Assembly: GCA_025964675.1 (NCBI GenBank)
Contig: JAOPYI010000017.1
Coordinates: forward strand, 1-44,834
DNA from: Sphaerisporangium sp.
GTDB taxonomy: Bacteria; Actinomycetota; Actinomycetes; Streptosporangiales; Streptosporangiaceae
Reading direction: 5' to 3'
Length of the DNA stretch: 44,834 nt
Within the stretch, counting starts at the first letter, position 1. The number at the start of each line of letters is the position of its first letter. The notes beneath the pieces were generated by a model. The model did not search any database. It saw only the letters and a program-made list of their open reading frames with translations, and had not been told where the DNA came from. Positions 24,444-32,255 of the stretch are shown here, piece after piece. The position numbers were made by a program, and so were the translations under genes.

Positions 24444-25367
24444 ATGGCTCTGAAATTCCCCGGCGCGCGGATGCTCGCGATCGCCGGTGTGGGCGTGCTC
24501 GCCGGTTCGTTGGTGGCCGGTAGCGGCGCCCTGGCGTCCGCGACCGCCTCTGCCAAGGCCAAACCCATCTACGCCTGCATGGACAAGACGACCAGGCTGA
24601 TCCGCATCGTGGGCGTCACCACCACGTGCAAGTCCACCGAGAGCAAGTTCTCGTGGAACAAGGAAGGCCCGGCCGGTGCCGACGGCCAGACCGGTGCGAC
24701 GGGCGCGACCGGCGCCCGGGGCCCGCAGGGCCTCAAGGGCGCCGACGGCGCGCAGGGTGCAAAGGGCGCGACCGGCGCCACTGGCCCGCAGGGTTTGAAG
24801 GGCGCCGACGGCAAGGACGGCGCAAAGGGTGACACCGGCGCGAAGGGTGCCGACGGCAAGGACGGCGCTGACGGCAAGGACGGCGCGAAGGGTGACACCG
24901 GTGCGAAGGGCGCCGACGGCGCGAAGGGTGACACCGGCGCGAATGGCACCGACGGCAAGGACGGCGCAAAGGGTGACACCGGTGCGAAGGGCGCCGACGG
25001 CAAGGACGGCGCTGACGGCAAGGACGGCGCAAAGGGTGACACCGGCGCGAAGGGCGCCGACGGCAAGGACGGCGCTGACGGCAAGGACGGCGCAAAGGGT
25101 GCGACCGGCGCGACCGGCCCGGGCGGGTCGGTCAGCGTCTCCTGGGAGAGCGACGGTTTCAACTTCTCCTCCACTTCCGCCAGCAAGGCGGTGTCCTGCG
25201 GCTCCGGAAAGGTTGCCACGGGCGGCGGCTTCTCCACGTCGAGCACCACGGCCCAGATCACCACGAGCGCTCCTGATTTCACCGGCAACAGCAGCAAGCC
25301 GACAGGCTGGAAGGTCGTTGGCAAGAACGTCTCGGGCACGGTCTGGGTGCTCTGTGTCGTGGGCTGA
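24444..25367 (+). CDS. Secreted collagen-like protein with long Gly-X-Y domain
   Basis: 307 aa. Residues 1-40 are a signal peptide or N-terminal anchor (hydrophobic core 11-32). A short N-terminal domain with two cysteines follows (PIYACMDKTT, TTTCKSTES). Residues about 75-228 are some 51 uninterrupted Gly-X-Y triplets dominated by GAD, GKD, GAK and GDT. The C-terminal head (229-307) has two further cysteines and a Ser/Thr-rich beta pattern (SGKVATGGGFSTSS). Charged Lys-Asp pairs replace the hydroxyproline of animal collagen, as in other bacterial collagens. No LPXTG or other sorting signal is present, so it is released or held by its N-terminus. A terminator hairpin follows the stop. Confidence 0.88.
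   Translation: MALKFPGARMLAIAGVGVLAGSLVAGSGALASATASAKAKPIYACMDKTTRLIRIVGVTTTCKSTESKFSWNKEGPAGADGQTGATGATGARGPQGLKGADGAQGAKGATGATGPQGLKGADGKDGAKGDTGAKGADGKDGADGKDGAKGDTGAKGADGAKGDTGANGTDGKDGAKGDTGAKGADGKDGADGKDGAKGDTGAKGADGKDGADGKDGAKGATGATGPGGSVSVSWESDGFNFSSTSASKAVSCGSGKVATGGGFSTSSTTAQITTSAPDFTGNSSKPTGWKVVGKNVSGTVWVLCVVG
24786..25110 (+). repeat. Tandem repeats encoding the collagen-like domain
   Basis: Units encoding GADGKDGADGKDGAKGDTGA recur several times with near-identical DNA, separated by shorter variants. This is a coding minisatellite likely to change copy number by slippage or recombination. Confidence 0.8.
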
Positions 25368-25389
25368 AGTCCGTTTGGGGTTTTGAGAG

Positions 25390-25416
25390 GCGGTGGAGCC
25401 TTGGGGGCTCCACCGC
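25390..25416 (+). terminator. Terminator hairpin after the collagen-like gene
   Basis: GCGGTGGAGCC (25390-25400) and GGCTCCACCGC (25406-25416) pair perfectly around TTGGG, 22 bases after the stop codon. Confidence 0.75.
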
Positions 25417-25479
25417 TGGCCATCGCACTCGTGACCGGTACCCGCCGCCTGCGCGAGGCGGTAGCCGCATGAGAACAGG

Positions 25480-25514
25480 GAAGACCCTTCCGGACATGTC
25501 CCGGAAGGGCCTTC
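25480..25514. terminator. Second strong hairpin in the same intergenic region
   Basis: CCCTTCCGG (25485-25493) pairs with CCGGAAGGG (25501-25509); after one mismatch the flanking GAAG and CTTC extend the stem. It could terminate the minus-strand 59-aa protein transcript (stop at 25607) or back up the collagen terminator. A further TTCGCCT/AGGCGAA repeat spans 25512-25536. Confidence 0.5.
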
Positions 25515-25606
25515 GCCTTGAAGAGGGTCAGGCGAAGATGTAGGCAGCCCTCGATCTCGGCCGGGTCGCTGAACAGGGGAAGACGTCTGCGTCCGCACGG
25601 ACAAGC

Positions 25607-25786
25607 TCACGGCTCGCCCCGCTTCCGACGTCCACGATCCCAAACCATCAGCGCCGCAAGCACCGCCAGGAAGATCACAATGAACTGGCCCAGACCGCCG
25701 ATCAAGAGAGAGGGCAACCAGGAAAGAACAAGATCAAACCCAGTGGGCAGAAGCGGTGACTCGAAAGGAACTGGTGTGGGGGCCAT
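25607..25786 (-). CDS. 59-aa single-pass membrane protein coupled to a truncated regulator
   Basis: The ATG (25786-25784) shares its A with the TGA of the DUF5753 fragment (TGATG), a classic coupling arrangement. A polar N-terminus (MAPTPVPFESPLLPTGF) is followed by a continuous hydrophobic stretch from about residue 19 to 48 (LVLSWLPSLLIGGLGQ, then FIVIFLAVLAALMVW) and a basic tail DRGRRKRGEP, so N-out/C-in topology is likely. No family recognised. The position normally held in actinomycetes by a small DUF397 protein after a DUF5753 regulator is taken here by this membrane peptide. Confidence 0.55.
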   Translation of the reverse strand: MAPTPVPFESPLLPTGFDLVLSWLPSLLIGGLGQFIVIFLAVLAALMVWDRGRRKRGEP

Positions 25787-26157
25787 CAGACCCCATTCGG
25801 AGGGATCGTCAGAGCGGCGGTCATCTCGTGGCTACCGCAGCCTCCTATCCCGTAGGGCAGGACCTGCAACGTGACGTTTGGTAGAGCGGCGACGTCAGCA
25901 AGCCGGCGAAGCTGTTCCCGCATGACCGTCGCACCTCCGACGACCCGGCGGACAGACGCCTCGTTGAGAACAGTCCAGAATTGCAGAGGATCTTCACCCC
26001 TCGTGATGATCTCCTGACGAGCCATGCGTAGAGCTACGTGTCGCTCGATCTCTTCCGAGCTGTCGGCTATGCGCGCCGCCTGGTAGACGGCTCGGGCATA
26101 GTTCTCGGTTTGAAGAAGTCCATGCACAAGCTCGGATTCGTAGTTACGGAGCGACAA
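25786..26157 (-). pseudogene. Truncated XRE/DUF5753 regulator lacking its DNA-binding domain
   Basis: About 123 aa from a TTG at 26157, with family-like sequence continuing in frame to about 26195 (PFQVYVGLEAEALSLRNYES). The DUF5753 signatures YESELVHGLLQTENYARAV, HVALRMARQEII and ALPNVTLQVLPYG are present. Full-length relatives carry a helix-turn-helix of about 90 residues before this; here that space is occupied by the divergent HATPase gene, and an in-frame stop lies at about 26225. Either the gene lost its 5' part or it is translated as a ligand domain alone. The usual C-terminal stretch is also short. Full-length regulators of this type are normally divergent from a HATPase gene, so the neighbourhood is otherwise standard. 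Confidence 0.7.
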
Positions 26158-26189
26158 CGCCTCCGCCTCCAGCCCTACGTAGACCTGGA

Positions 26190-26672
26190 ATGGCGCCGGG
26201 CATGCGGACGATCGCCGGCTACGTCACTCTTGCCGGCCACGTCGAACAGGCAGGCGTGGCACGGGCGTTCGTACGGAAGCTTCTCATCGGGGATCCGCTC
26301 CTGGACTCGGCGCTGCTGGTGGTCTCCGAGTTGGTCTCCAACAGCGTCCAGCATTCTCGATCCTCGCTTCCAGGCGGCAGCGTCACGGTGTACCTACTGC
26401 ACGTCGGCGCCCGCGTGCGTATCGAAGTGCTCGACGACGGCGCGGACGGCGTCCCGTGCATGCGGCCCGCCAGCGGAACGGAGCTGGCGGACTGGGCCGG
26501 AGTGCTGGACGAGGTGGACCTGCGAGGCCGGGGCCTGCGACTGGTGCACGCCGTGGCGGCGTGCTGGGACTTCACCATCGGCCACCGGCGGACCACGACA
26601 TGGGTGGAGCTTTCACCCGCCACAGGTCGGCTGCCTCACCTGCACGACTCAGGGATAATGACGGGATCATGA
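26190..26672 (+). CDS. RsbW-like ATP-binding protein (HATPase_c family)
   Basis: 160 aa; ATG at 26190, with an alternative ATG at 26202. The GHKL fold shows the N-box ELVSNSVQHS, G1 EVLDDGADG and G2 RGRGLRLVHAVA, as in anti-sigma factor kinases of the RsbW/SpoIIAB group. Actinomycetes hold dozens of these orphan proteins, commonly next to DUF5753 regulators, and their partners are mostly unknown. It begins where the truncated regulator ends on the other strand, so the two genes overlap head to head by a few bases of former coding sequence. Confidence 0.85.
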   Translation: MAPGMRTIAGYVTLAGHVEQAGVARAFVRKLLIGDPLLDSALLVVSELVSNSVQHSRSSLPGGSVTVYLLHVGARVRIEVLDDGADGVPCMRPASGTELADWAGVLDEVDLRGRGLRLVHAVAACWDFTIGHRRTTTWVELSPATGRLPHLHDSGIMTGS

Positions 26673-26681
26673 CGCGTCTCC

Positions 26682-27287
26682 GTGCGCGCACGGCACCTGA
26701 CGCGGGGCGACATGCTGCTGTGCTTTCTATTCATTCTTTCCATGCCGCACACTTGGCCCGTGATCGAACCATCTCAGCCGCACCCCCTCACGGCACCCCC
26801 TATGCGAAGGTTCCTGGCCAACGTCATTGATTCGCTGCTCATCTGGATCCCCGTGGTTGTTGGCGGCCTCTTCATATCGGACTATCTCGGGATTACAGAT
26901 GACTCCTCGTATGCCAACCCATGGGGCACCACTCCTGCCCTCTGGGCCCTCACCGGGGCCGAAACCGTTGTTGTGGTCCTATATTTCGGGGTCTGCCACG
27001 CTCGTTGGGGACGCACCATCGGTAAGCTCGCACTTGGAACGAAGGTCATTTCCCTTGCCTCAGGGGAACCACCGCCCTACGGTCAGGCGGCTTTGCGAGC
27101 CCTCTTCTTCATTGGTGCCCCACTGGTCCCTCTCATCGGCTGGCTGGCGGCCTCGGTTGATGTTGTTTGGCTGTGCTTCGACAATCGTCGCCAATGCCTC
27201 CATGACAAGGTCGCACGAACGATCGTGATCACAAGCCCTCGCCGCAGCAAGCTTCAGGTTCCGTTCGGGGAGAGCCTTGACCGGTAG
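26682..27287 (+). CDS. RDD family membrane protein
   Basis: 201 aa from GTG 26682; ATG 26712 and ATG 26802 are alternatives and the true start is unsure. The RDD domain begins MRRFLANVIDSLLIWIPVV (conserved Arg and Asp), continues with GRTIGKLALGTKV, and ends with RRQCLHDKVARTIVI. Three membrane helices belong to the domain; an N-terminal hydrophobic stretch (MLLCFLFILSM) would add one if the upstream start is used. RDD proteins are small membrane proteins of general unknown function, some linked to ion transport. Its stop codon sits in a hairpin shared with the convergent subtilase. Confidence 0.82.
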   Translation: MRARHLTRGDMLLCFLFILSMPHTWPVIEPSQPHPLTAPPMRRFLANVIDSLLIWIPVVVGGLFISDYLGITDDSSYANPWGTTPALWALTGAETVVVVLYFGVCHARWGRTIGKLALGTKVISLASGEPPPYGQAALRALFFIGAPLVPLIGWLAASVDVVWLCFDNRRQCLHDKVARTIVITSPRRSKLQVPFGESLDR

Positions 27288-27297
27288 CCGCCTACCG
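27282..27297. terminator. Mini-hairpin containing both convergent stop codons
   Basis: CGGTAG (27282-27287) and CTACCG (27292-27297) pair around CCGC. The TAG of the plus-strand RDD gene and the TAG of the minus-strand subtilase form the two arms. The 6-bp stem is weak as a terminator, but no other hairpin lies between the genes. Confidence 0.35.
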
Positions 27298-29202
27298 CAC
27301 AGTGAGGGTCACCGTTGCCCGGTGGTTGAGCGGTCCCGAGACCCCCGTGACGATCAGGGTGAACGTCCCACGGACGGTCGATGAGGTGGTGCGCACGGTC
27401 AGCCGCGAGGTCCCCGGCGCTGCGATCGGGGTGGCGGAGAAGGTCGCCGTGGACCCGGACGGCAGGCCGCTCGCCGACAGCGACACGCCCCCGCTGAAAC
27501 CGCCCGCCACAGAGACCGACACGGTGGAGCTCGCAGACCCGCCCCGGAGGACCGACAGGGTGGCGGGGCTCGCGGAGACCGCGAAGTCCCCGGCGCTTAC
27601 CACGAGCACGACCTGCGTGGAGTGGCTGAGGCCCCCGCTGCTCCCGGTGATCGTCAGGGGGTAGCTGCCCGGAGCCACCCCTGCCGGGGTGGACACCGTC
27701 AGCTGCGAGCCGCCTGATCCCGAGACGCTCGGGATCGTCCACGCACCGGTCGCACCGGCGGGAAGACCGGTGACCGACAGCGCCACCGCGCCGGTGAAGC
27801 CGTTCATCGCTCCGACCGCGGCGGTGTAGGTCGCGCTACCGCCCACGAGCGCGGTCCTCGACGACGGGGTGACTGCCAGCGTGAAGTTGGGCGCGGACGC
27901 GAGCCAATGGTAGGCGGCGAGGGCGTCGAGCCTGCCGTACCCGTAGTCGTTGTCGAGACCCGCCGCGCCGAGATCCGCCGCGCCGTTCTGCAGCGCGGCC
28001 GCCTGCCGGTCGGCGTCCAGTTCGGGGTAGGCGCTCAGGAGCAGCGCGAGGGTGCCCGCCACGTGCGGTGCGGACAGCGACGTGCCCGAAGCGACCGTGT
28101 AGAGCCCGTAGAGGTCCGTGGTCCTGATGCTCACCCCGGGCGCGGTGAGGCGTGGAGCGGCCGCCCCCGCGCAGGGAGAAGGCCCGCGCCCGCTCGACGG
28201 GTCTAGCACGTCGGCGTTGTCGGTGGCGCCCACGGCGAACGCCTCCGCGTTGTTGGCGGGGGCGTAGACCGATCCCGCTGTCGGCCCGAAGTTCCCAGCG
28301 GCGAACACCGGAAGGATGCCCGCCGCGCGCAGGTTCCGCAGGTCGAGCTGGAAGTCAAGGGCGCAGCCGGCGGAGGAGCCGGTCCACGAGTTGTTCAGGA
28401 CGTCGGGCACGTCGGCGGTGTCAGGGTTGCCGTCCGGATCCAGCAGCCACTGCATGGCGAGGTGGATGCCGCTGGCGGTGGCTGTTCCCCGGTCGTTGAA
28501 GATCTTCGCGGCGATCCACTTCGCATCTGGCGCCACGCCCACGGTGGTGCCGCCCGCGTCGCCGCCGACCATGACGCCCATGGTGGCAGTGCCGTGGCCG
28601 CTCACGTCGGTCGGCGTGTTCGGGTGCTCGCCGTTGGGGTCGTACCAGCTATTGGCGCCTCCCCGGTAGCGGCCCGCGAGGTCGGGGTGGGTGGCGTCGA
28701 CGCCGGTGTCCAGGGTGGCCACAACCACCCCCTGCCCGCGATATCCGAGGTTCCACAGCGCGGGGGCACTGACCCGCGCGACGTTGGGCTCCGCCGGGAC
28801 GGTGGACGTCGCGAGCACAGGCGCCTGGATCTTCAGGTCGGGCCGGACCTCGCGCACCTCGGGTCGCGCCGCGAGCTCCGAGAGCACCGACCGGGTGGCG
28901 GTCACCGCGACGCCGTTCATGATCCACAGCGGTGTCATGGCCGACACCAGTCCCTGGGAGTGCCGGGCACGCAGCAGCGAGAGCAGGCTCCTCTGCCCGG
29001 CGTCGGCCCGCGCTCGCAGCGCCCGCTCCAAGGCGGCCCTCCGCCTGTGCAGCCCGGGCTCCTTGATGCCGTCCGGGTCCACCTGGTCCTTGAGCACCAC
29101 GATGGCCGGCGTCATGGGATCGTCCCGTACGGCTCCTCCGGCCGGGGTCGCCGGCATCGCGACGACGAAGGCGAGAAGACTGATCGCGAGTGCGCGTTTC
29201 AT
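27292..29202 (-). CDS. Secreted subtilisin-like serine protease (S8) with two Ig-like repeats
   Basis: 636 aa from the ATG at 29202, five bases after the CopCD stop; the long open frame upstream is a shadow of that gene. A signal peptide (1-23) and an I9-type propeptide (about 30-125) precede the S8 domain with catalytic D165 (TLDTGVDATHPD), H203 (SGHGTATMG), oxyanion N304 (AAGNFGP) and S375 (SGTSLSAPHVAG). GTSLSAP replaces the commoner GTSMAAP but keeps the nucleophile. Two repeats of about 95 residues (from about 440 and 540) each carry a Gly-rich GGSA strand and LPAGATG/LPSGSTA turn, like bacterial Ig-like surface modules. Last gene of the copper-oxidase operon; it may mature or degrade the neighbouring secreted proteins. 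Confidence 0.9.
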   Translation of the reverse strand: MKRALAISLLAFVVAMPATPAGGAVRDDPMTPAIVVLKDQVDPDGIKEPGLHRRRAALERALRARADAGQRSLLSLLRARHSQGLVSAMTPLWIMNGVAVTATRSVLSELAARPEVREVRPDLKIQAPVLATSTVPAEPNVARVSAPALWNLGYRGQGVVVATLDTGVDATHPDLAGRYRGGANSWYDPNGEHPNTPTDVSGHGTATMGVMVGGDAGGTTVGVAPDAKWIAAKIFNDRGTATASGIHLAMQWLLDPDGNPDTADVPDVLNNSWTGSSAGCALDFQLDLRNLRAAGILPVFAAGNFGPTAGSVYAPANNAEAFAVGATDNADVLDPSSGRGPSPCAGAAAPRLTAPGVSIRTTDLYGLYTVASGTSLSAPHVAGTLALLLSAYPELDADRQAAALQNGAADLGAAGLDNDYGYGRLDALAAYHWLASAPNFTLAVTPSSRTALVGGSATYTAAVGAMNGFTGAVALSVTGLPAGATGAWTIPSVSGSGGSQLTVSTPAGVAPGSYPLTITGSSGGLSHSTQVVLVVSAGDFAVSASPATLSVLRGGSASSTVSVSVAGGFSGGVSLSASGLPSGSTATFSATPIAAPGTSRLTVRTTSSTVRGTFTLIVTGVSGPLNHRATVTLTVR

Positions 29203-29207
29203 CCGGT

Positions 29208-30869
29208 TCAACCGACGCTCCAGGTCATGGGCACTTCCAGGCGCGCCCCCGCGCGATAGACGACGACGGTCAGCCGGACAGGCCCGAGGAGTTCCAGCGA
29301 GCCGGTGCCGAAGTAGCGGCCGGGTTCGAGCTGCCGCAGCACGGTCCCGCCTTTGGGGAGCTCCAGTGCGACGCCATCGATGGGCGCGGGCGCAGGGCGC
29401 CGCGAGCTCGCGGCGGTCACCGTGAAGCCGTTGACACCCGCCCGGTTGGGGCTGACCGAGACCCCGATGACCAGGTCCGCCACGGTCGCGCTGCCGCTCC
29501 GCGCCACCGCCGGCGTCACGGCCGGCCGGCGGGACGGGCTGGTCTCGGCGAGCACCCCGGCCGCGAGGAGGAGCACGGCTCCCGCGGCCACCTCGATGGC
29601 CACCAGCCGTCCCGACGGCCGGGAGCGGAGGGCGTTGGCCAGCCCCAGCGCGGCCACCGTGGCGACGATCCCGCCCTTCACCAGTAGCGTCCTGCCGTAT
29701 GGCGAGTCGAACAGAGCGCCGGGCGACCCGAGCTGGCCGGCGGCGTGGAACAGCCCCGTCAGCCCGACCATGACCGCCCCGGTCAGCGCCAAGCGGGTGA
29801 ACGGGGCCCGGTAGGCGCGCACGAGCGCCAGGCCGTGTCCCGAGCGCGCCGCCAGGAGGACGCCGAGCGCCGCGACCGAGCCCAGCCAGAGGCACGCGGT
29901 GAGGATGTGGACGGCGTCGGCTGCGATCGTCAGGCCGCCGAGGGCGGCGGCATGCCCGCCCCACGCCTCGGCCGACACCGCGACGATCACCGCCAGAACG
30001 GCCAACGGTGTCACGACGGAAGCCCGCCTCACCAGGAACGGCGCTCTGCCAGGCGCCGTCAGAGGCCTGCTGACAGGGCCCATCACAGGCACGGCCATCG
30101 GCACCGGCACGGGCACGGGCACGGGGGCGGCCACAGGTCGGAGGGACATCGAGTGGCGCAGGGCGAGGGCGTACACCGCTAGGACGGCCAGCGCGACCGT
30201 CCTGACAAGCCAGAGCCGCCCCCACTGGGTGGCCAGCGGCTTGCCGGCGAGCTCGACGAGATCGGCCGCCACCCCCAGTGTGGCGCAGGCTGCCGCCAGC
30301 GTGACCAGCCGGCGCCTGGCCGCCGCCGGCCACAGAGGCGGCACCAGCGGCACGACCCGGCGCAGGATGAGCCCGGCCATCGCCAGGCCGCCGACCAGCC
30401 CGGCGAGCAGGCACAGGCGCGCCCATCGCAGGGCCACGTCGAACGGCCCCGGCCCGGAACCGCCGGAGGGGTCCACCACGGCTGAGGGCACGGACCCTAT
30501 GGTGAAAAGCAGGACGCCGTCGGTCGTGTGAGCGTCGTCCTCGGAGATGACCCGCCAGGCGATGCCGTACGCGCCGATGGCGAGGCGGGGAAGCTCGACG
30601 GTGAGGCGGTCTCCCCGCGCGGTGGACCGGGCGCCCCTGAGGACGCGGCCGGAGCCGTCTACGAGCCGCGCGGAGCTGAACCGCGGCGCGATGCGCTCGC
30701 TGAACGTCAGGGCGGCGACGCGCGGAGCCTCGGCCAGCGCCGAACCGTTGATGGGGTCGGACTCGACGAGGTCGGCGTGCGCCCTCGCCGGCGACGCCCA
30801 CAGCACCGCGGCGAGGACCGCTGCGAGGACCGCGAGCACCCCGGACGCGATCCTATGAAACAGGGACAT
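29208..30869 (-). CDS. CopC-CopD fusion, copper-binding and membrane copper protein
   Basis: 553 aa from the ATG at 30869, overlapping the upstream gene by 17 bases. The signal peptide ends ASPARA, so the mature protein starts with H31 (HADLVESDP). With D112 and H114 of EDDAHTTDG, that His would make the copper histidine-brace of CopC. The CopC fold spans 31-125. From about residue 145 on, eight hydrophobic helices form the CopD domain, with conserved His/Trp in the outer helices (VHILTACLWLGSVAALG, TGLFHAAGQLG). A periplasm-facing C-terminal beta domain of about 100 residues follows. It should bind Cu(II) outside and pass copper across or along the membrane. Its place among oxidase genes suggests copper supply for them. 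Confidence 0.92.
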   Translation of the reverse strand: MSLFHRIASGVLAVLAAVLAAVLWASPARAHADLVESDPINGSALAEAPRVAALTFSERIAPRFSSARLVDGSGRVLRGARSTARGDRLTVELPRLAIGAYGIAWRVISEDDAHTTDGVLLFTIGSVPSAVVDPSGGSGPGPFDVALRWARLCLLAGLVGGLAMAGLILRRVVPLVPPLWPAAARRRLVTLAAACATLGVAADLVELAGKPLATQWGRLWLVRTVALAVLAVYALALRHSMSLRPVAAPVPVPVPVPMAVPVMGPVSRPLTAPGRAPFLVRRASVVTPLAVLAVIVAVSAEAWGGHAAALGGLTIAADAVHILTACLWLGSVAALGVLLAARSGHGLALVRAYRAPFTRLALTGAVMVGLTGLFHAAGQLGSPGALFDSPYGRTLLVKGGIVATVAALGLANALRSRPSGRLVAIEVAAGAVLLLAAGVLAETSPSRRPAVTPAVARSGSATVADLVIGVSVSPNRAGVNGFTVTAASSRRPAPAPIDGVALELPKGGTVLRQLEPGRYFGTGSLELLGPVRLTVVVYRAGARLEVPMTWSVG

Positions 30870-31362
30870 GTTCCACCTGCGCGTCGCCCAGCAGCACCGT
30901 GACCTCGCTCCCCCGGTGCACCCAGTTGCCGGGGTTCTCGAAGACCAGGTAGTAGGTGACCGCCGATTTGTACGTGCCGGTGTGCGCATGGCCCATGTAA
31001 AGGTCCTTGACGACGACTCCGGAGGCCTCGTCGATCAGAAGCGGCGGGGTGGCGGCCTCGTGCACCGCCTGCGCCTTACCGGGGTCCAGCACCTGGTAGC
31101 GCACGTCGACCAGTCCCCCGGCACCGCTCACCGACACGCGCACGAGCCGGACTCCGGTCCGGTCCGGCAGGCGCTCCGCCGAGACCGACGGGCGGTCGAG
31201 AGCCGGCCGCGCCTGGGCGGGGGCCGTAGTGGCCGCGCCGGACGGCCCCCACACGGGGGTTCCTCCCGCCGCCACGGCCAGGACGGCGGCGAGCACTCCC
31301 AGCCGCAGCGTGCGTCTGCTCCTCGCCCAGGCCGGGAATCTCCCGGCATCCGGCTCGGTCAC
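30853..31362 (-). CDS. Small exported protein of unknown function in the copper-oxidase operon
   Basis: 169 aa from the GTG at 31362, joined to the upstream oxidase-like gene by a GTGA overlap. A basic N-terminus and one hydrophobic helix (about 19-38) indicate a signal anchor or uncleaved signal peptide. The rest is a single predicted beta domain with an MGHAHTG motif (about residue 121) and VHRGSEVTVLLGDAQVEHVPV near the end. The His/Met cluster would suit copper binding, but I know no family for it. Context between oxidases and CopCD points to metallation or assembly of the secreted oxidases; this is inference only. Confidence 0.7.
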   Translation of the reverse strand: MTEPDAGRFPAWARSRRTLRLGVLAAVLAVAAGGTPVWGPSGAATTAPAQARPALDRPSVSAERLPDRTGVRLVRVSVSGAGGLVDVRYQVLDPGKAQAVHEAATPPLLIDEASGVVVKDLYMGHAHTGTYKSAVTYYLVFENPGNWVHRGSEVTVLLGDAQVEHVPVS

Positions 31363-32255
31363 GGCACCTGGATGAAGGTCAGCATGGTCTGGTGGAGCTG
31401 GCGGTTGTAGAGGGGGAATCTGGTGCCCGAGGCCGGGATGGTCACCACGGCGTCCTCCGTCCCGCCGGCCGGGATGGTCTCCGCGGTGGCGTCGAACGGG
31501 TTGGCCAGCGGGCGCGCATCCCGGGCGAGCACCCGCTCGTACGCGCCGAGCAGCCGCATCGAGGTGTTGTCGAAGCCCGCGTTCAAGTAGCGCAGCAGCA
31601 CCTTGGTCCCCGGCGCCACCCCGTGGACGGGATCGGTGTCCGGGTAGGCCTTGCCGTTGATCAGCCAGAACTTCGGCGCGTAGTGGTAGAGATCGGCGGT
31701 GGCCGGCGCGGCGTTGAACGCCGGGTCGATCGCGGACAGCACCAGCAGCGCCTCGCGGTCGTAGGCGGTGGTGGCCGAGCCGTACGCCTGGCCCGCCGCC
31801 GGCGGGCGCACGACGAGCGCGCCGTACAGCCCCATCGGGAGCTGCCGCTCGGTCCCCTGGTAGAGGTACGTGCCGGGGGCGGAGGCGGTGAACGTCGCGG
31901 TCGCGGTTCCGCCCGCCGGGGCGCTGACCCCCGCGCCCTGGCCGAGGGCCAGCCCGGGGACTTCCAGCGAGACCGGGGTGGTCAGAGTGTTGTGCACCAC
32001 GATCGAGACGGCGTCGCCCTGGTCGACCGAGAGCACGGGTCCCGGCACCGACGGCGTCACGCCCGCGCACGAGCCGCCGGAGCCCGCGAGGGCGTACCCC
32101 CAGATGTTCGCGGTGACCGGGCCGGGGAGCGTGAGCGTGCCCGCGGAGGCGCACAGGTCGATCGAGACGTTGGCCGCACTCGCGGGCGAGGCCGGAAGTG
32201 TCAGGCCCGCCGCGATCAGGATGAGCACCAGGGTTCTGCGCATTCTCGTCCTCAC
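31359..32255 (-). CDS. Cupredoxin-fold protein without copper ligands (multicopper oxidase-like C)
   Basis: 298 aa from the GTG at 32255 (GTGA overlap); an ATG at 32243 is an alternative. Residues 1-27 are a signal peptide. Two cupredoxin-like domains resemble its upstream neighbour: GPVLSVDQGDAVSIVVHN, GTYLYQG..., MGLYGALVVRPP, FWLINGKAYPDTDP and the C-terminal PLYNRQLHQTML. At the places where multicopper oxidases have HxHG and HxH, this protein has LEVPG and YQGTE, and the second-domain HPxHxHG is replaced by TSMRLLG. It is therefore probably a structural or regulatory paralogue and not an oxidase. Confidence 0.8.
   Translation of the reverse strand: MRTRMRRTLVLILIAAGLTLPASPASAANVSIDLCASAGTLTLPGPVTANIWGYALAGSGGSCAGVTPSVPGPVLSVDQGDAVSIVVHNTLTTPVSLEVPGLALGQGAGVSAPAGGTATATFTASAPGTYLYQGTERQLPMGLYGALVVRPPAAGQAYGSATTAYDREALLVLSAIDPAFNAAPATADLYHYAPKFWLINGKAYPDTDPVHGVAPGTKVLLRYLNAGFDNTSMRLLGAYERVLARDARPLANPFDATAETIPAGGTEDAVVTIPASGTRFPLYNRQLHQTMLTFIQVP

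Noticed and set aside
24786-25110. Regular repeats that could be taken for a CRISPR array
   Set aside because: There are no unique spacers; the repeats are in frame and encode Gly-X-Y triplets.
24569-25423. Long minus-strand open frame with SAPFAPVSPFAPSLP repeats
   Set aside because: It is the antisense of the collagen-like repeat; the plus strand has the signal peptide, ribosome site and terminator.
29203-30801. A single very long minus-strand open frame continuing upstream of the subtilase start
   Set aside because: The part above 29202 is Arg/Gly/Pro-rich without family similarity and is a shadow of the CopC-CopD gene in another frame; the subtilase has a clear signal peptide starting at 29202.
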